Source: Halieaceae bacterium (GTDB lineage Bacteria > Pseudomonadota > Gammaproteobacteria > Pseudomonadales > Halieaceae). Taken from it: a stretch of DNA of 64,000 bases. Location of the stretch: NCBI GenBank assembly GCA_902613175.1, contig CACMGJ010000009.1, positions 1-64,000 of the forward strand, written 5' to 3'. A model generated the notes under the pieces. The model saw only the letters and a program-made list of their open reading frames with translations. It made no database searches and was not told the DNA's origin. This document shows, piece after piece, positions 1 to 10,035 of this stretch (the stretch's first letter is position 1; every line of letters begins with the position of its first letter). The position numbers were made by a program, and so were the translations under genes.

Positions 1-1
1 T

Positions 2-319
2 CTGGTACTCGAGCGTCAAAATGACGCCTGTGCGACGCCGATCAATGGACACTTCAGACGCGTCAACCTGCGAGATGCGGTTAATCGACCACGCCTTCCG
101 AAGCGCTTCTCTGACATCCGCACTTTAACCCTGTCCTGACACGCAGCCAGACGCCACAGGCTCCATAGCACTGACAATGGTGCTGTGCTCCATGAACAAG
201 GGCAATACTCGTAGTAACCCCGTCAGAGCCACCCAGGCCGTAACGATGACGCACAAAATGGAAAAGCTGGATGAGCCTCGCATGCCACGAGTAGCCTGTA
301 AGTTTAGATGCCGACTCAA
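2..319 (-). pseudogene. DUF4845 family small membrane protein, disrupted by an in-frame TAA and truncated by the window edge
   Basis: Starts at a TTG overlapping the lepB TGA (TTGA). N-terminal frame MSRHLNLQATRGMRGSSSFSILCVIVTAWVALTGLLRVLPLFMEHSTIVSAMEPVASGCVSGQG then TAA (125-127). The same frame continues SADVREALRKAWSINRISQVDASEVSIDRRRTGVILTLEYQ to the window edge, which looks like the conserved DUF4845 C-terminal half. Position directly after lepB is typical. Confidence 0.7.
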
Positions 320-1155
320 TGCAAGCCTCCAGCACGCTCGAAGCTCGGAATACTGAACAGCGATTCCCAGTGCATCCAAATGGCCACTGCCTCACCCACA
401 ATATCGCGCTCTGGAACCTGGCCCCAAGCGCGACTGTCGCTGCTGTTGTCGCGGTTATCACCCATCATGAAATAATGACCGGGTCTAACCACAACAGAGA
501 AATCTCGGACTGGCCTTAGCTGGTCAATCTGTACGAGGTGGCTTCTAACCTCGCGAGGTTCTTCTAATCCGATTTGAATCCCGCGAGCACCGGGGACGTT
601 CGTTAGCCACTCTCGTGGCACCACCTGTCCATTAACGGTCAACTGCTTGTTTCTATATTGAACACGATCCCCGGGCACACCTATCACGCGCTTAATGTAG
701 TACTGATCATTAGCGTGGGGTGGATAAAACACCATCACATCACCTCGCTTAGGCGAACTGACGTCCCACACCTTAGTTCGGGTCACGGGTAGACGGAGCC
801 CGTATCGATACTTATTCACCAAAATGAAATCACCGATCTGAAGGGTTGGCACCATTGATGATGAAGGAATCTGAAAGGGCTCGTAGAGGAAAGAGCGAAG
901 CACAAGCACAAACGCAAGGACCGGAAAAAATGACTTCGCATACTCGACCACAACAGGATCGGCCGCGTCGCGCGATGCACTCTCGATGAACAATTTTGCG
1001 TCGGCCGACTCGGTCTCATTCCAGCGCGGATATTGCTTTTGTAGCTCAGCGAGTCGTGCTGAGCGCGCTGACGCGAACAGCAAACTGTCGATCAACCAAA
1101 TGGCACCGCTAGCCCCAACAATCACTGTCAGGATGAGAGGCAGGTCAATATTCAA
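316..1155 (-). CDS. lepB: Signal peptidase I
   Basis: 279 aa; motifs PSSSMVPTL, GDVMVFYPP, YYIKRVIGVPGD, GDNRDNSSDSR; follows lepA. Confidence 0.97.
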   Translation of the reverse strand: MNIDLPLILTVIVGASGAIWLIDSLLFASARSARLAELQKQYPRWNETESADAKLFIESASRDAADPVVVEYAKSFFPVLAFVLVLRSFLYEPFQIPSSSMVPTLQIGDFILVNKYRYGLRLPVTRTKVWDVSSPKRGDVMVFYPPHANDQYYIKRVIGVPGDRVQYRNKQLTVNGQVVPREWLTNVPGARGIQIGLEEPREVRSHLVQIDQLRPVRDFSVVVRPGHYFMMGDNRDNSSDSRAWGQVPERDIVGEAVAIWMHWESLFSIPSFERAGGLH

Positions 1156-1179
1156 TGAAAAATCCTCTTCGCCTTTTGG

Positions 1180-2976
1180 CTAGTCTACCTGAAGCACTGC
1201 CAGGAAGGCGGTCTGTGGGATTTCAACGTTGCCCACTTGCTTCATGCGTTTTTTCCCTGCCTTCTGCTTCTCTAGAAGCTTTTTCTTTCGCGTAACGTCC
1301 CCACCATAACATTTCGCCGTCACGTTCTTGCGCAGCGCTTTCACTGTTTGGCGAGCCACGATTTTCCCACCAACAGCGGCCTGGATAGCGACATCGAACA
1401 TTTGACGCGGAATCAGCTCTTTCATCTTTTCGGTGAGAACACGACCTCGGCTCTGAATATAGTCTCGATGAACAATAACCGAGAGCGCATCAACCCTATC
1501 GCCGTTGATCAATACATCGAGCTTGGAAAGCGGTGCCGTCTCGAATCGCTCAAACCCATAGTCAAGTGATGCATACCCGCGGCTCGCCGACTTTAATCTA
1601 TCGAAGAAATCCAGAACGACCTCGGCCATGGGAATATCGTAGATAACCTGAACTTGTTGGCCAAGGAACTGCAAATCCACTTGAGAACCGCGTTTCTCGA
1701 CACACAAAGTGATAACCGCCCCCAGATAATCCTGCGGTGTCAGTATCGTGCATCGAGCTATGGGCTCTCGCATGCTCTCGATATCACCGAGATCGGGCAG
1801 CTTTGACGGGTTATCGACTTTGACAACATCGCCTGACTTTTTGACGACCTCGTAAATAACAGTAGGAGCCGTTGTGATGAGATCTAAATCGTACTCACGC
1901 TCGAGCCGCTCCTGAATGATCTCCATGTGAAGCATTCCCAGGAAGCCGCAGCGAAAACCGAAGCCAAGCGCATCGGAGGTCTCGGGTTCGTAGAAAAGCG
2001 ACGCATCATTGAGTGTTAGCTTTCCCAGCGCATCTCTAAAGTCTTCGTAGTCGTCAGCATTAATGGTAAAAATACCTGCATAGACTTGCGGTTTTACTTC
2101 TTTAAAGCCTGGCAATGCCGCCGTATCAGGTGCACCTGATGCAATGAGCGTATCGCCCACCGGAGCACCCTTAATGTCTTTAATACCGGCAACAATAAAG
2201 CCGACTTCACCTGCTTGAAGTTGATCAGTGACCGTTCGCCGAGGTGTGAAGACGCCGATCATGTCAGCTTGATGGGCCTTACCGGTGGACTTCACCACAA
2301 ACTTATCGCGCTTTTTAATTTGTCCCTGCTTGACACGCACCAACGAGACGACCCCGAGATAGTTATCAAACCAGGAGTCGATGATAAGCGCCTGTAGCGG
2401 CTCGTCTCGATTACCCTCGGGCGCTGGAATATGCTCCACTAGATACTCGAGCGCATCTTCGATGCCGAGACCAGTCTTAGCGCTAACAGGCACAGCTTCG
2501 CTCGCCTCAATGCCAATGATTTCCTCGATTTCGTTTTGAACGCGCTCAGGCTCTGCCTGCGGCAAGTCCATCTTGTTCAGTATTGGCAGCACCTCGAGGC
2601 CCTGCTCTATCGCGGTGTAGCAGTTCGCAACCGACTGCGCCTCAACACCCTGTCCCGCATCTACCACTAACAGAGCGCCTTCACACGCCGCGAGAGAGCG
2701 AGAGACCTCGTAGGAAAAGTCCACGTGTCCAGGCGTATCGATGAAATTGAGCTGATAGACCTCGCCATTGCGAGCCGTGTAATTCAGCGTGACGCTCTGC
2801 GCCTTGATCGTAATGCCACGCTCACGCTCGAGATCCATAGAGTCGAGTACTTGCTCGGCCATCTCTCTGTCAGTTAAACCACCGCAATGCTGAATAAAAC
2901 GATCAGCCAAGGTCGACTTACCGTGGTCGATGTGGGCAATGATGGAAAAGTTGCGAATGTGACTCAGATCGGTCAC
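1180..2976 (-). CDS. lepA: Elongation factor 4 (LepA GTPase)
   Basis: 598 aa; [42 protein letters not shown]. Confidence 0.98.
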   Translation of the reverse strand: MTDLSHIRNFSIIAHIDHGKSTLADRFIQHCGGLTDREMAEQVLDSMDLERERGITIKAQSVTLNYTARNGEVYQLNFIDTPGHVDFSYEVSRSLAACEGALLVVDAGQGVEAQSVANCYTAIEQGLEVLPILNKMDLPQAEPERVQNEIEEIIGIEASEAVPVSAKTGLGIEDALEYLVEHIPAPEGNRDEPLQALIIDSWFDNYLGVVSLVRVKQGQIKKRDKFVVKSTGKAHQADMIGVFTPRRTVTDQLQAGEVGFIVAGIKDIKGAPVGDTLIASGAPDTAALPGFKEVKPQVYAGIFTINADDYEDFRDALGKLTLNDASLFYEPETSDALGFGFRCGFLGMLHMEIIQERLEREYDLDLITTAPTVIYEVVKKSGDVVKVDNPSKLPDLGDIESMREPIARCTILTPQDYLGAVITLCVEKRGSQVDLQFLGQQVQVIYDIPMAEVVLDFFDRLKSASRGYASLDYGFERFETAPLSKLDVLINGDRVDALSVIVHRDYIQSRGRVLTEKMKELIPRQMFDVAIQAAVGGKIVARQTVKALRKNVTAKCYGGDVTRKKKLLEKQKAGKKRMKQVGNVEIPQTAFLAVLQVD

Positions 2977-2998
2977 GGCGGCTCCCTAAAAGTAAATA

Positions 2999-3017
2999 AG
3001 GGCTTTTAGTAAGCCCT
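2999..3017 (-). terminator. Candidate weak hairpin between mucD and lepA
   Basis: AGGGCTT/AAGCCCT inverted repeat with a 5-nt loop; only a weak T-rich tail (TATTTACTTTT) on the minus strand. Confidence 0.35.
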
Positions 3018-3066
3018 CGTGCGCGCGGAGTTTAGCGCAGGGTCCTGCGCAATGACCACTCAATGG

Positions 3067-4467
3067 TCAGTCATTTTCCGGTACTTTGATACCAATGAAC
3101 TGTGGCGCCCCCTGCCGGATAAGGCGCACCGATACAGAGTCTCCTGGTTCGAGGCCATCTGCCGCCGCTGCCATATCACTTGGCCGGCTAATCGCTGAGC
3201 GCCCAAATCGGGTCAGAATATCCCCAGCTCTCACGCCACCCTCGAAGGCGGGTGACCCTAGCTCGACTGAGCTAACGACCACACCACCACGGACTGCGGG
3301 TCCAGATTCGTCAGACTCTTCTAACTCCTTAACGGTCATGCCCAAAACGCTGACCGTTCCCGGCTCACTTGTCGCTGTCACTACTCTGGCAATCTCATCG
3401 GCCTCCAAAGCGCCAATTTCAACCTCAAGCGGCGTTTCCTCTCCATCCCTAATGATAGTTACATCCACTACATCTCCGGGCGCGAGTAATCCCACAATAT
3501 GCGGGAGATCGGCAGAAACCTCTACTTGGGCACCATCCACTGCGATGATGATGTCCCCGGACTCGATACCCGCACGTTCAGCTGGCGAGTTACCGCCTAC
3601 TTGCGCAACTAAGGCGCCTCGCGGACGATCCAAGTCAAATGAGTCGGCAAGCGTTCGGTCTACATTTTGAATGCTGACACCCAACCAACCTCGAACGACT
3701 TCCCCATTTTCACTCAATTGCTTCACGATATTACTGACAACGCGTGCAGGAATGGCGAAGGACAAGCCAATCGAGCCACCCGAGCGGGTAAAGATCTGCG
3801 AATTCACCCCGACAACCTCCCCTGCCAAGTTGAAGAGTGGACCTCCCGAGTTACCGGGGTTAATTGCAACGTCTGTCTGAATGAAGGGAACGTAGTTTTC
3901 GCCCCTTTCTGTTGGCAAACTTCGGCCTATGGCACTGACAATGCCCGCCGTCACCGAGTAGTCGAGGCCAAACGGCGAGCCAATCGCTAGAACCCATTGT
4001 CCCACCTTCAAGTTCTCGGAGTTACCCAAACTTAAAAAGGGTAATTCATTAGCGTCGACTCTGAGCAAAGCGAGATCTGAACGCTGATCAGTCCCGATGA
4101 CTTCTGCGTCGAACTCCCGCCGGTCGGAAAATCTGACAATCACCCTGTCGGCGCCATCCACTACGTGGTGATTGGTGACAATGTACCCATCACTCGAGAT
4201 GACAAATCCAGAGCCTGTACCACCACCTCGGGGTGTCGGTGGATTGCGATACTGGAAAAATCGACGAAGCGCCTCAGGTAACTGCTCCAGCTCCTCCAAC
4301 TCTTCCATTTCATCGCGCGAGAACCGTGACGGCGCTTTTGCTTCCGCAATGATCTTCACTACAGCGGGCGATCTCTCTTCCACAATGGTCGCAAAATCCG
4401 GAAGTGACGCCGTCGCGACCTGACTGACACACACGAGCAGCACGGCCAAAGTGAATCTAACCATCAT
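3067..4467 (-). CDS. mucD: DegP/HtrA-family periplasmic serine endoprotease (MucD-like)
   Basis: 466 aa; signal peptide, TNHHVV, SDLALLRV, GNSGGPL catalytic motifs, two PDZ domains; in the sigma-E operon. Confidence 0.93.
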   Translation of the reverse strand: MMVRFTLAVLLVCVSQVATASLPDFATIVEERSPAVVKIIAEAKAPSRFSRDEMEELEELEQLPEALRRFFQYRNPPTPRGGGTGSGFVISSDGYIVTNHHVVDGADRVIVRFSDRREFDAEVIGTDQRSDLALLRVDANELPFLSLGNSENLKVGQWVLAIGSPFGLDYSVTAGIVSAIGRSLPTERGENYVPFIQTDVAINPGNSGGPLFNLAGEVVGVNSQIFTRSGGSIGLSFAIPARVVSNIVKQLSENGEVVRGWLGVSIQNVDRTLADSFDLDRPRGALVAQVGGNSPAERAGIESGDIIIAVDGAQVEVSADLPHIVGLLAPGDVVDVTIIRDGEETPLEVEIGALEADEIARVVTATSEPGTVSVLGMTVKELEESDESGPAVRGGVVVSSVELGSPAFEGGVRAGDILTRFGRSAISRPSDMAAAADGLEPGDSVSVRLIRQGAPQFIGIKVPEND

Positions 4468-4540
4468 TTAATACATCCTTTTAACCAAAACCTTACATGT
4501 AGATCCGAACAGCACTAGCGCATGACCGGTCTGAAATTCA

Positions 4541-5017
4541 CTAGGACTGGATATGAACTATCGCCTCATCCGCTTTGGACTCAACTATCCGCTCCAGTTG
4601 CGGCTCAACCGCGCCAAAGAGGGATCGGCTGCTCATCCAGCGTAGCCCAGCAAATGCGCCCAATAAGCCAACAAAAAAACCCGCAGCTGCGCGAGCATCA
4701 CTCTCAGCTCCAATCATCATGGCTAGCGCAATACCAGACACCAACGGTAGTCCGTATAACAGTAGCGCTCCTAAAGATAATGTGGATCTGGGAATCGATA
4801 TTTCAACCCTGTCATTTACTGAACAATCAGCGGCTTTAAGAGAATCAGACTCGCGCGCTCGCACAAGACCTTTATCACTAGTCAAGACACCAGCCAGTGT
4901 TCTGTGACCACAGCCAGAGCGAGCGGCACAGGAGCCACAAGCAGAGCTCCGAATGGTCTCGATCCATACGGCAGCACCCTCTAGAGCCACGACTCTACCC
5001 GTTTCAACAATCGTCAT
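4541..5017 (-). CDS. rseC: SoxR-reducing system / sigma-E regulator RseC (MucC)
   Basis: 158 aa; Cys-rich N-terminus CGSCAARSGCGH followed by two TM segments; operon context. Confidence 0.9.
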   Translation of the reverse strand: MTIVETGRVVALEGAAVWIETIRSSACGSCAARSGCGHRTLAGVLTSDKGLVRARESDSLKAADCSVNDRVEISIPRSTLSLGALLLYGLPLVSGIALAMMIGAESDARAAAGFFVGLLGAFAGLRWMSSRSLFGAVEPQLERIVESKADEAIVHIQS

Positions 5018-5020
5018 TGG

Positions 5021-5890
5021 TTAACGACTCGGTGCGACACGCACGGCTTCAGCTATCAACCGAGCGGCGGCAAGTGGGACCTCGCCTATTACTGTCACCA
5101 AAATGCGCGTACCCGAGACCACGCTACCTCTGGAATAGGTCAAGGTAGCGCCGTGGCGCACAGCTCCCTCACCCGGTGACAAATCATCTGGGAGCGGCTC
5201 GAAAACAACCGTCGCAGCAGCAATACCGTCACTGACAAACAATGCTTTTTCTTCGAAACCTCGCGCAAGGCTAGCTTTATAACCAAACGGTAAGCCGACA
5301 ATATCGAGGGGCTGCATTAGCGCTGCCGCGCTCTGTTCCGCTGCCGCGTCCTCTTTCGGAGTCACCGTGATTGAAGCGTATTCATGCCGCTCTAGAAGCT
5401 TTCCATCCTCACTGAATGACTCCGACTTGAGGATCAATCCGGACGCATTATCCAGTGCAAGGCGATACCCCAGACGCAGTCCGTCTCGAGGCCTTAGATG
5501 TAACGCAGACGTGGATCTGCCCGCTACTTTCGGGCCAGGCTCGAGATGCAACGAGTAAACGGCGCTCAACTCACAGGCAGTGATGGCGGGACCACGTGGC
5601 GCCCAAACACTTTGCATCTCTTCAGTCGCGGGCGCATTGAGGTAATCAAGCTCACCCAGTTCCTCTCCGGCGGCATGCGACTTGGCGATAAAGTTCCTTG
5701 ATCCGGAAGACTCCTTAAGAAATGTGCCGGAATACGAAAAGTTCTGATGCGACTCTTGAACCTGGTCGACAGCACCCGCAATCGACTGGTCTATGTCACA
5801 TTGATTCTGAGCGTTTACGAGCAACGGCAGCAATGCCGTTCCGGCGATGGCAATGGAGAAAAGCGCGTGTCTCAACTGGGTCACCGCCAC
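5021..5890 (-). CDS. rseB: Sigma-E factor regulatory protein RseB/MucB
   Basis: 289 aa; signal peptide, FSYSGTFL motif, MucB/RseB fold sequence; between rseA and rseC. Confidence 0.92.
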   Translation of the reverse strand: MAVTQLRHALFSIAIAGTALLPLLVNAQNQCDIDQSIAGAVDQVQESHQNFSYSGTFLKESSGSRNFIAKSHAAGEELGELDYLNAPATEEMQSVWAPRGPAITACELSAVYSLHLEPGPKVAGRSTSALHLRPRDGLRLGYRLALDNASGLILKSESFSEDGKLLERHEYASITVTPKEDAAAEQSAAALMQPLDIVGLPFGYKASLARGFEEKALFVSDGIAAATVVFEPLPDDLSPGEGAVRHGATLTYSRGSVVSGTRILVTVIGEVPLAAARLIAEAVRVAPSR

Positions 5891-5898
5891 CTCAGCTG

Positions 5899-6528
5899 CT
5901 ATTGGCTGTCTGTTGGATCGACTGACCGGGACACAAAAGGCGTAATCGAAGCCGCTGAGGCCGTGGTGTTATGCACTTTAAGCAACGATTCGAACCGTTC
6001 GTCGGCAAGCCGGTTGTAACTTGCTCTGTTACTGTACGGGTCAACCGTATTCACCGATGTCGGTGTAGCCACAGTGCGCGGTTGCATTACCTGAGACTCT
6101 GCAAAACTCGCTTGTACGGCGCCTGTGCCAGGGACTTGGACAATTGCACCCGGAGCTGTGATTGAGTTTGCGGGCGTCTGGCTGAACAACAGGGCCTGCT
6201 GACCACCCAGAACAACAGCCAAAGTAACCGACGCAGCAACGGCCATTGACATCAATGGATTTGCATACCGTCGTTTCTCCGACGAAATTGCCGTCTGAAC
6301 AGCCTCACTGACATCGATCTCCAGGTTCGACGCCAGCTGCCCAGCCATCGACTCGCGGATTAACTGTTGTCGCCGCCAATACGCACGTAACTCATTAGAC
6401 CCAGCAACACCCCGCAGCGCTCGCGCCATATCAAGATCATTCGCCTCTCCGTCTATGAGGGCGGACAGGCTTTCCTGTTCTGCCGATGAGGCTGTACCGC
6501 TCGCAAACTTATCGTCCTGTTTTGTCAA
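5899..6528 (-). CDS. rseA: Anti-sigma-E factor RseA/MucA
   Basis: 209 aa; ESLSALIDGEAND, WRRQQLIRESM, single TM; overlaps the rpoE stop. Confidence 0.92.
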   Translation of the reverse strand: MTKQDDKFASGTASSAEQESLSALIDGEANDLDMARALRGVAGSNELRAYWRRQQLIRESMAGQLASNLEIDVSEAVQTAISSEKRRYANPLMSMAVAASVTLAVVLGGQQALLFSQTPANSITAPGAIVQVPGTGAVQASFAESQVMQPRTVATPTSVNTVDPYSNRASYNRLADERFESLLKVHNTTASAASITPFVSRSVDPTDSQ

Positions 6529-7124
6529 CCTTCGTTCCCCTGAAGTTGCTGAGCCACCTTAATATCAATGGCTTCGCGCGCCCGAAAAATCCGGGACCTG
6601 ACCGTACCAATCGGACATTCTAAAACGTCCGCTATCTCCTCGTAACTCAAGCCTTCGAACTCACGCAGCCTCAGCGCAGCCCTCAACTCTACTGGTAATT
6701 CCTCTATCGTTCGAGAAATTAGCATCTCTAATTGTTGACCCATAATCACCTCGTCCGGTGACTCGTGGTCTTTCAATCGGCCCGGGACCTCAAACACCTC
6801 CGAGTCGTCCAACGCCATATCTGACGAAGGCCTCCGCCCCACTGCAACGAGATGGTTCTTCGCCGCATTGGCCGCAATGCGATAGAGCCAGGTGTAAAAC
6901 GCACTGTCGCCGCGAAAATTGGGGAGTGCTCGATAGGCTTTGATAAAAGCCTCCTGAGTTACATCTTCAACCTCAGCCGCGTTGTTCAGGTAGCGAGCAA
7001 CAAGTTGCGCCACCCTCCCCTGATACTTCAAGACCAGAAGATCGAAGGCGCGCGAGTCCCCTTTTTTTGCGCGCTTTACGAGCTTGTCGTCACCATCGCT
7101 GAGTGCCAAAATACCGCTTCCCAC
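6525..7124 (-). CDS. rpoE: RNA polymerase sigma-E factor (AlgU/RpoE)
   Basis: 199 aa; DVTQEAFIKAYRALPNFRGDSAFYTWLYRIAANAAKN, LREFEGLSYEEIADVLECPIGTVRSRIFRAREAI. Confidence 0.97.
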   Translation of the reverse strand: MGSGILALSDGDDKLVKRAKKGDSRAFDLLVLKYQGRVAQLVARYLNNAAEVEDVTQEAFIKAYRALPNFRGDSAFYTWLYRIAANAAKNHLVAVGRRPSSDMALDDSEVFEVPGRLKDHESPDEVIMGQQLEMLISRTIEELPVELRAALRLREFEGLSYEEIADVLECPIGTVRSRIFRAREAIDIKVAQQLQGNEG

Positions 7125-7173
7125 TTAACAGATCTGACGTCTACCACTTCCGCCCAATCTGTTTTCTGTTTCA

Positions 7174-7200
7174 TATGACGTTTGATGTTTCGAAAAGTTC
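7174..7200 (-). promoter_or_regulatory. Candidate sigma-E promoter upstream of rpoE
   Basis: Minus strand GAACTT-N16-TCATA, matching the GAACTT-N16-TCNNA-type sigma-E consensus, about 50-75 nt upstream of the rpoE start. Confidence 0.6.
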
Positions 7201-7269
7201 AATTTATTTGACACAATGTTAAAACGTCGCTCTACCCCTCCAGAGTGCCGCAGCTATTAGACGGAGTCC

Positions 7270-8889
7270 ATGGTGCGAGATACACATTTTAATGTTCTGA
7301 TCGTCGGAAGCGGCGCGGCAGGTCTCAGCCTTGCGCTTCAGCTCCCGGAGACTCTGTCCATTGGCTTGTTGTCGAAGTCGGATTTGAATTCCGGCTCCAC
7401 CTCCTGGGCTCAGGGTGGAATGGCCGCGGTATTACACGAGCGAGATACGATTGAGTCGCATGTCGCCGACACCCTGCAAGCCGGGGCGGGCCTCTGTCAT
7501 AAGGATGCGGTGACATTTACCATTGAGCAAAGTCGCTCAGTTGTCGACTGGCTCGTCGCTCAGGGCGTAGATTTTGATCTGAGGAACGATCAACCAGACG
7601 ATGAGTTCAGAGAGTTTCACCTAACAATGGAGGGTGGGCATTCCATACGCAGAATCCTCCACGCGGCCGATCAAACCGGCAGCGCGATCTCAAAAGCGCT
7701 CAATGCGCGCATCACTGAACGCCCCAATGTAGAAATACTAACCGACCGTTGCGTTGTCGATCTCATCGTTACGAATGGCGAAACTACGGGCGCCTACGTG
7801 TTAAATACCAGCACTGGCGTGGTGGAAACCATGGGCGCGAGGGCGATTGCATTGGCCACAGGCGGGGCCAGCAAAGCGTACTTGTATACGAGTAATCCTG
7901 ACGGAGCGACAGGCGACGGTATCGCTCTTGCGTGGCGCGCAGGTTGTCGGGTAGCGAATCTTGAATTCAACCAATTTCATCCAACCTGTCTGTACCATTC
8001 GAAAGCGCGAACATTTCTGCTAACCGAGGCGCTTAGGGGCGAGGGCGCGACGCTACATCTGCCATCCGGTGAGCGGTTCATGCCGCGCTTTGACCATCGC
8101 GCGGAGCTGGCTCCGCGCGACGTTGTTGCTCGTGCGATTGATCACGAAATGAAGCGATTGGGTCTTGAGTGCGTCTACCTAGACATCACACATAAGTCGA
8201 GCGAGCAAATCCAAGAGCACTTTCCCACGGTGAAAGCCCGATGTGCGGAGCTGGGCCTTGATATCGCTCAAGAGCGAATACCCGTTGTTCCGGCAGCACA
8301 CTACACCTGCGGCGGCGTGGTCGTAGACCAGTATGGCGCCACTGATGTACAGGGACTTTACGTCATAGGCGAAACTGCCTGCACAGGTCTCCATGGTGCG
8401 AACCGAATGGCGAGCAATTCATTACTCGAATGCTTTGTCTATGCCTCCAGTGCTGCGAAGCACATGAGCATCAATTTACCCGATACCGTGCCTGGTCGAC
8501 TGCCAACCTGGGATGACAGCAGGGTCCGAATATCCGACGAAGCCGTTGTTATTAAGCACAGCTGGCATGCCCTGCGGCGTCTTATGTGGGATTACGTTGG
8601 TATTGAGCGAACCAACAGACGACTGAAGCGAGCCGCGAACCACATTTCCGTCCTCGAACAAGAAGTCGACGAGTATTACGCGAGCTTCACCATTACCAAA
8701 GAGTTGCTTGAACTCAGAAATCTCACGCTGGTTTCAAAGTTGATGATCGACTCGGCTCAGAGCCGAAAAGAGTCACGGGGGCTGCACTTCAACAGTGATT
8801 ACCCGTCGATGCTTAGCGAGGGCCGTGACACCGTTCTGGTCCCCAAGAACGGAAAGAGCACGTCGACGGAGCTGCCGAAGTACAAATAA
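7270..8889 (+). CDS. nadB: L-aspartate oxidase
   Basis: 539 aa; FAD-binding VGSGAAGLSLALQL, SWAQGGMAAV, HGANRMASNSLLE; divergent from rpoE as in many gammaproteobacteria. Confidence 0.97.
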   Translation: MVRDTHFNVLIVGSGAAGLSLALQLPETLSIGLLSKSDLNSGSTSWAQGGMAAVLHERDTIESHVADTLQAGAGLCHKDAVTFTIEQSRSVVDWLVAQGVDFDLRNDQPDDEFREFHLTMEGGHSIRRILHAADQTGSAISKALNARITERPNVEILTDRCVVDLIVTNGETTGAYVLNTSTGVVETMGARAIALATGGASKAYLYTSNPDGATGDGIALAWRAGCRVANLEFNQFHPTCLYHSKARTFLLTEALRGEGATLHLPSGERFMPRFDHRAELAPRDVVARAIDHEMKRLGLECVYLDITHKSSEQIQEHFPTVKARCAELGLDIAQERIPVVPAAHYTCGGVVVDQYGATDVQGLYVIGETACTGLHGANRMASNSLLECFVYASSAAKHMSINLPDTVPGRLPTWDDSRVRISDEAVVIKHSWHALRRLMWDYVGIERTNRRLKRAANHISVLEQEVDEYYASFTITKELLELRNLTLVSKLMIDSAQSRKESRGLHFNSDYPSMLSEGRDTVLVPKNGKSTSTELPKYK

Positions 8890-8896
8890 GCGACAC

Positions 8897-9154
8897 CTAC
8901 CGCATAGGCGCAACTCGCTTGTACTCTCTGATTGCGGATACGATAGGTTCAAGAGTGTCATCAGGATCGGAGCGCCCCATTAGCCACTCGAACATATCTT
9001 GGTCAGCCGAACTCATTAGCTCTCGATAAAGCGCTTTGAGATCGGGTGATAAACGCGGATACTCATCAGCCACAAAATCAGCGAGAAATAGGTCAAGTTC
9101 GAGTAATCCACGCCGACTTGCCCAGCGCATTCTGTTATGGTCGTCATCCGTCAT
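8897..9154 (-). CDS. sdhE: FAD assembly factor SdhE
   Basis: Internal ATG at 9154 gives MTDDDHNRMRWASRRGLLELDLFLADF...FEWLMGRSDP; the RRGxxELD signature of SdhE. Confidence 0.9.
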   Translation of the reverse strand: MTDDDHNRMRWASRRGLLELDLFLADFVADEYPRLSPDLKALYRELMSSADQDMFEWLMGRSDPDDTLEPIVSAIREYKRVAPMR

Positions 9155-9217
9155 GGCGGCACCATAACGGAAACAAGACAGCCATTCGATAACGATGTGA
9201 CATATGGGGCTAAAATC

Positions 9218-10030
9218 GTGAGTCAAAACTTGAGCGATCATATATTTTCGTTCGATGGAGCCGATGTTCGCGACGTGCTTCATGGTCAAACGACGCGAAA
9301 TTTCAAGGCACTCGATCTGCATCGCCCCATCGACGGAGCCTTTTGTGACCTCAAAGGTCGTGTGATTACCGACTTCACAGCCGTGCTCACGTCAGAGACG
9401 ACCGTACTTATGCGCGTTAGCAAGGGTGTTGCTGCATTACTGCAAGAACACTTAGCCAAATATCTGATGTTCTCAAAAACAAAAATGACAACGCTTGACT
9501 GGCATTGTTGGGGGTGTAGCGATAGTTCAGAGAATGCGACCTTGGGCATACGCGTTCCGCGCCCGGATGGCCACTCTGAGGTATGGTCGTCGCCATCGAA
9601 CCCGCCAGCGCATGCAATGCCAGCAACCAAGTGGCTACTTTTCCGAATTAAACGCGGATTGGCTCGAATCCACGAGCACAGCGTTTGTAAGTATCTGCCG
9701 CAAGATCTCAACTACGACCTAAATGGATTCGTTGATTTCGACAAAGGGTGTTACACAGGGCAAGAAATCATTGCCCGCCTCCACTATCGGGGTCAACCAA
9801 AGCGACGCCTTAGTCTGCTAACGGTTAGATCATCGACTCAGCCAGCCAGCGATGAGCGAATCATCGACAGTGCAACGGGAAAATCAATCGGCTCAGTCGT
9901 GGAGGTAGTCGAAAGTGAAGATGCCTTCCTTTGCCTCTGCGAGGTTGTCACCGACGTAGCCACTTTGGATATTGAACTGGGCGGCAACTCGGCCAAAACG
10001 GCACCCTTTACCGGACAAACCGCCGAGTAA
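9218..10030 (+). CDS. ygfZ: tRNA-modifying protein YgfZ (folate-binding)
   Basis: KGCYTGQEIIARLHYRG signature; divergent from sdhE. ORF track starts at 9137; the GTG at 9218 avoids overlap with the sdhE start. Confidence 0.9.
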   Translation: MSQNLSDHIFSFDGADVRDVLHGQTTRNFKALDLHRPIDGAFCDLKGRVITDFTAVLTSETTVLMRVSKGVAALLQEHLAKYLMFSKTKMTTLDWHCWGCSDSSENATLGIRVPRPDGHSEVWSSPSNPPAHAMPATKWLLFRIKRGLARIHEHSVCKYLPQDLNYDLNGFVDFDKGCYTGQEIIARLHYRGQPKRRLSLLTVRSSTQPASDERIIDSATGKSIGSVVEVVESEDAFLCLCEVVTDVATLDIELGGNSAKTAPFTGQTAE

Positions 10031-10035
10031 GAAGA

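Noticed and set aside
3086-3670. 194-aa ORF antisense to mucD
   Set aside because: Low-complexity Ser/Thr/Pro composition typical of antisense frames over GC-rich coding sequence; mucD is clearly real.
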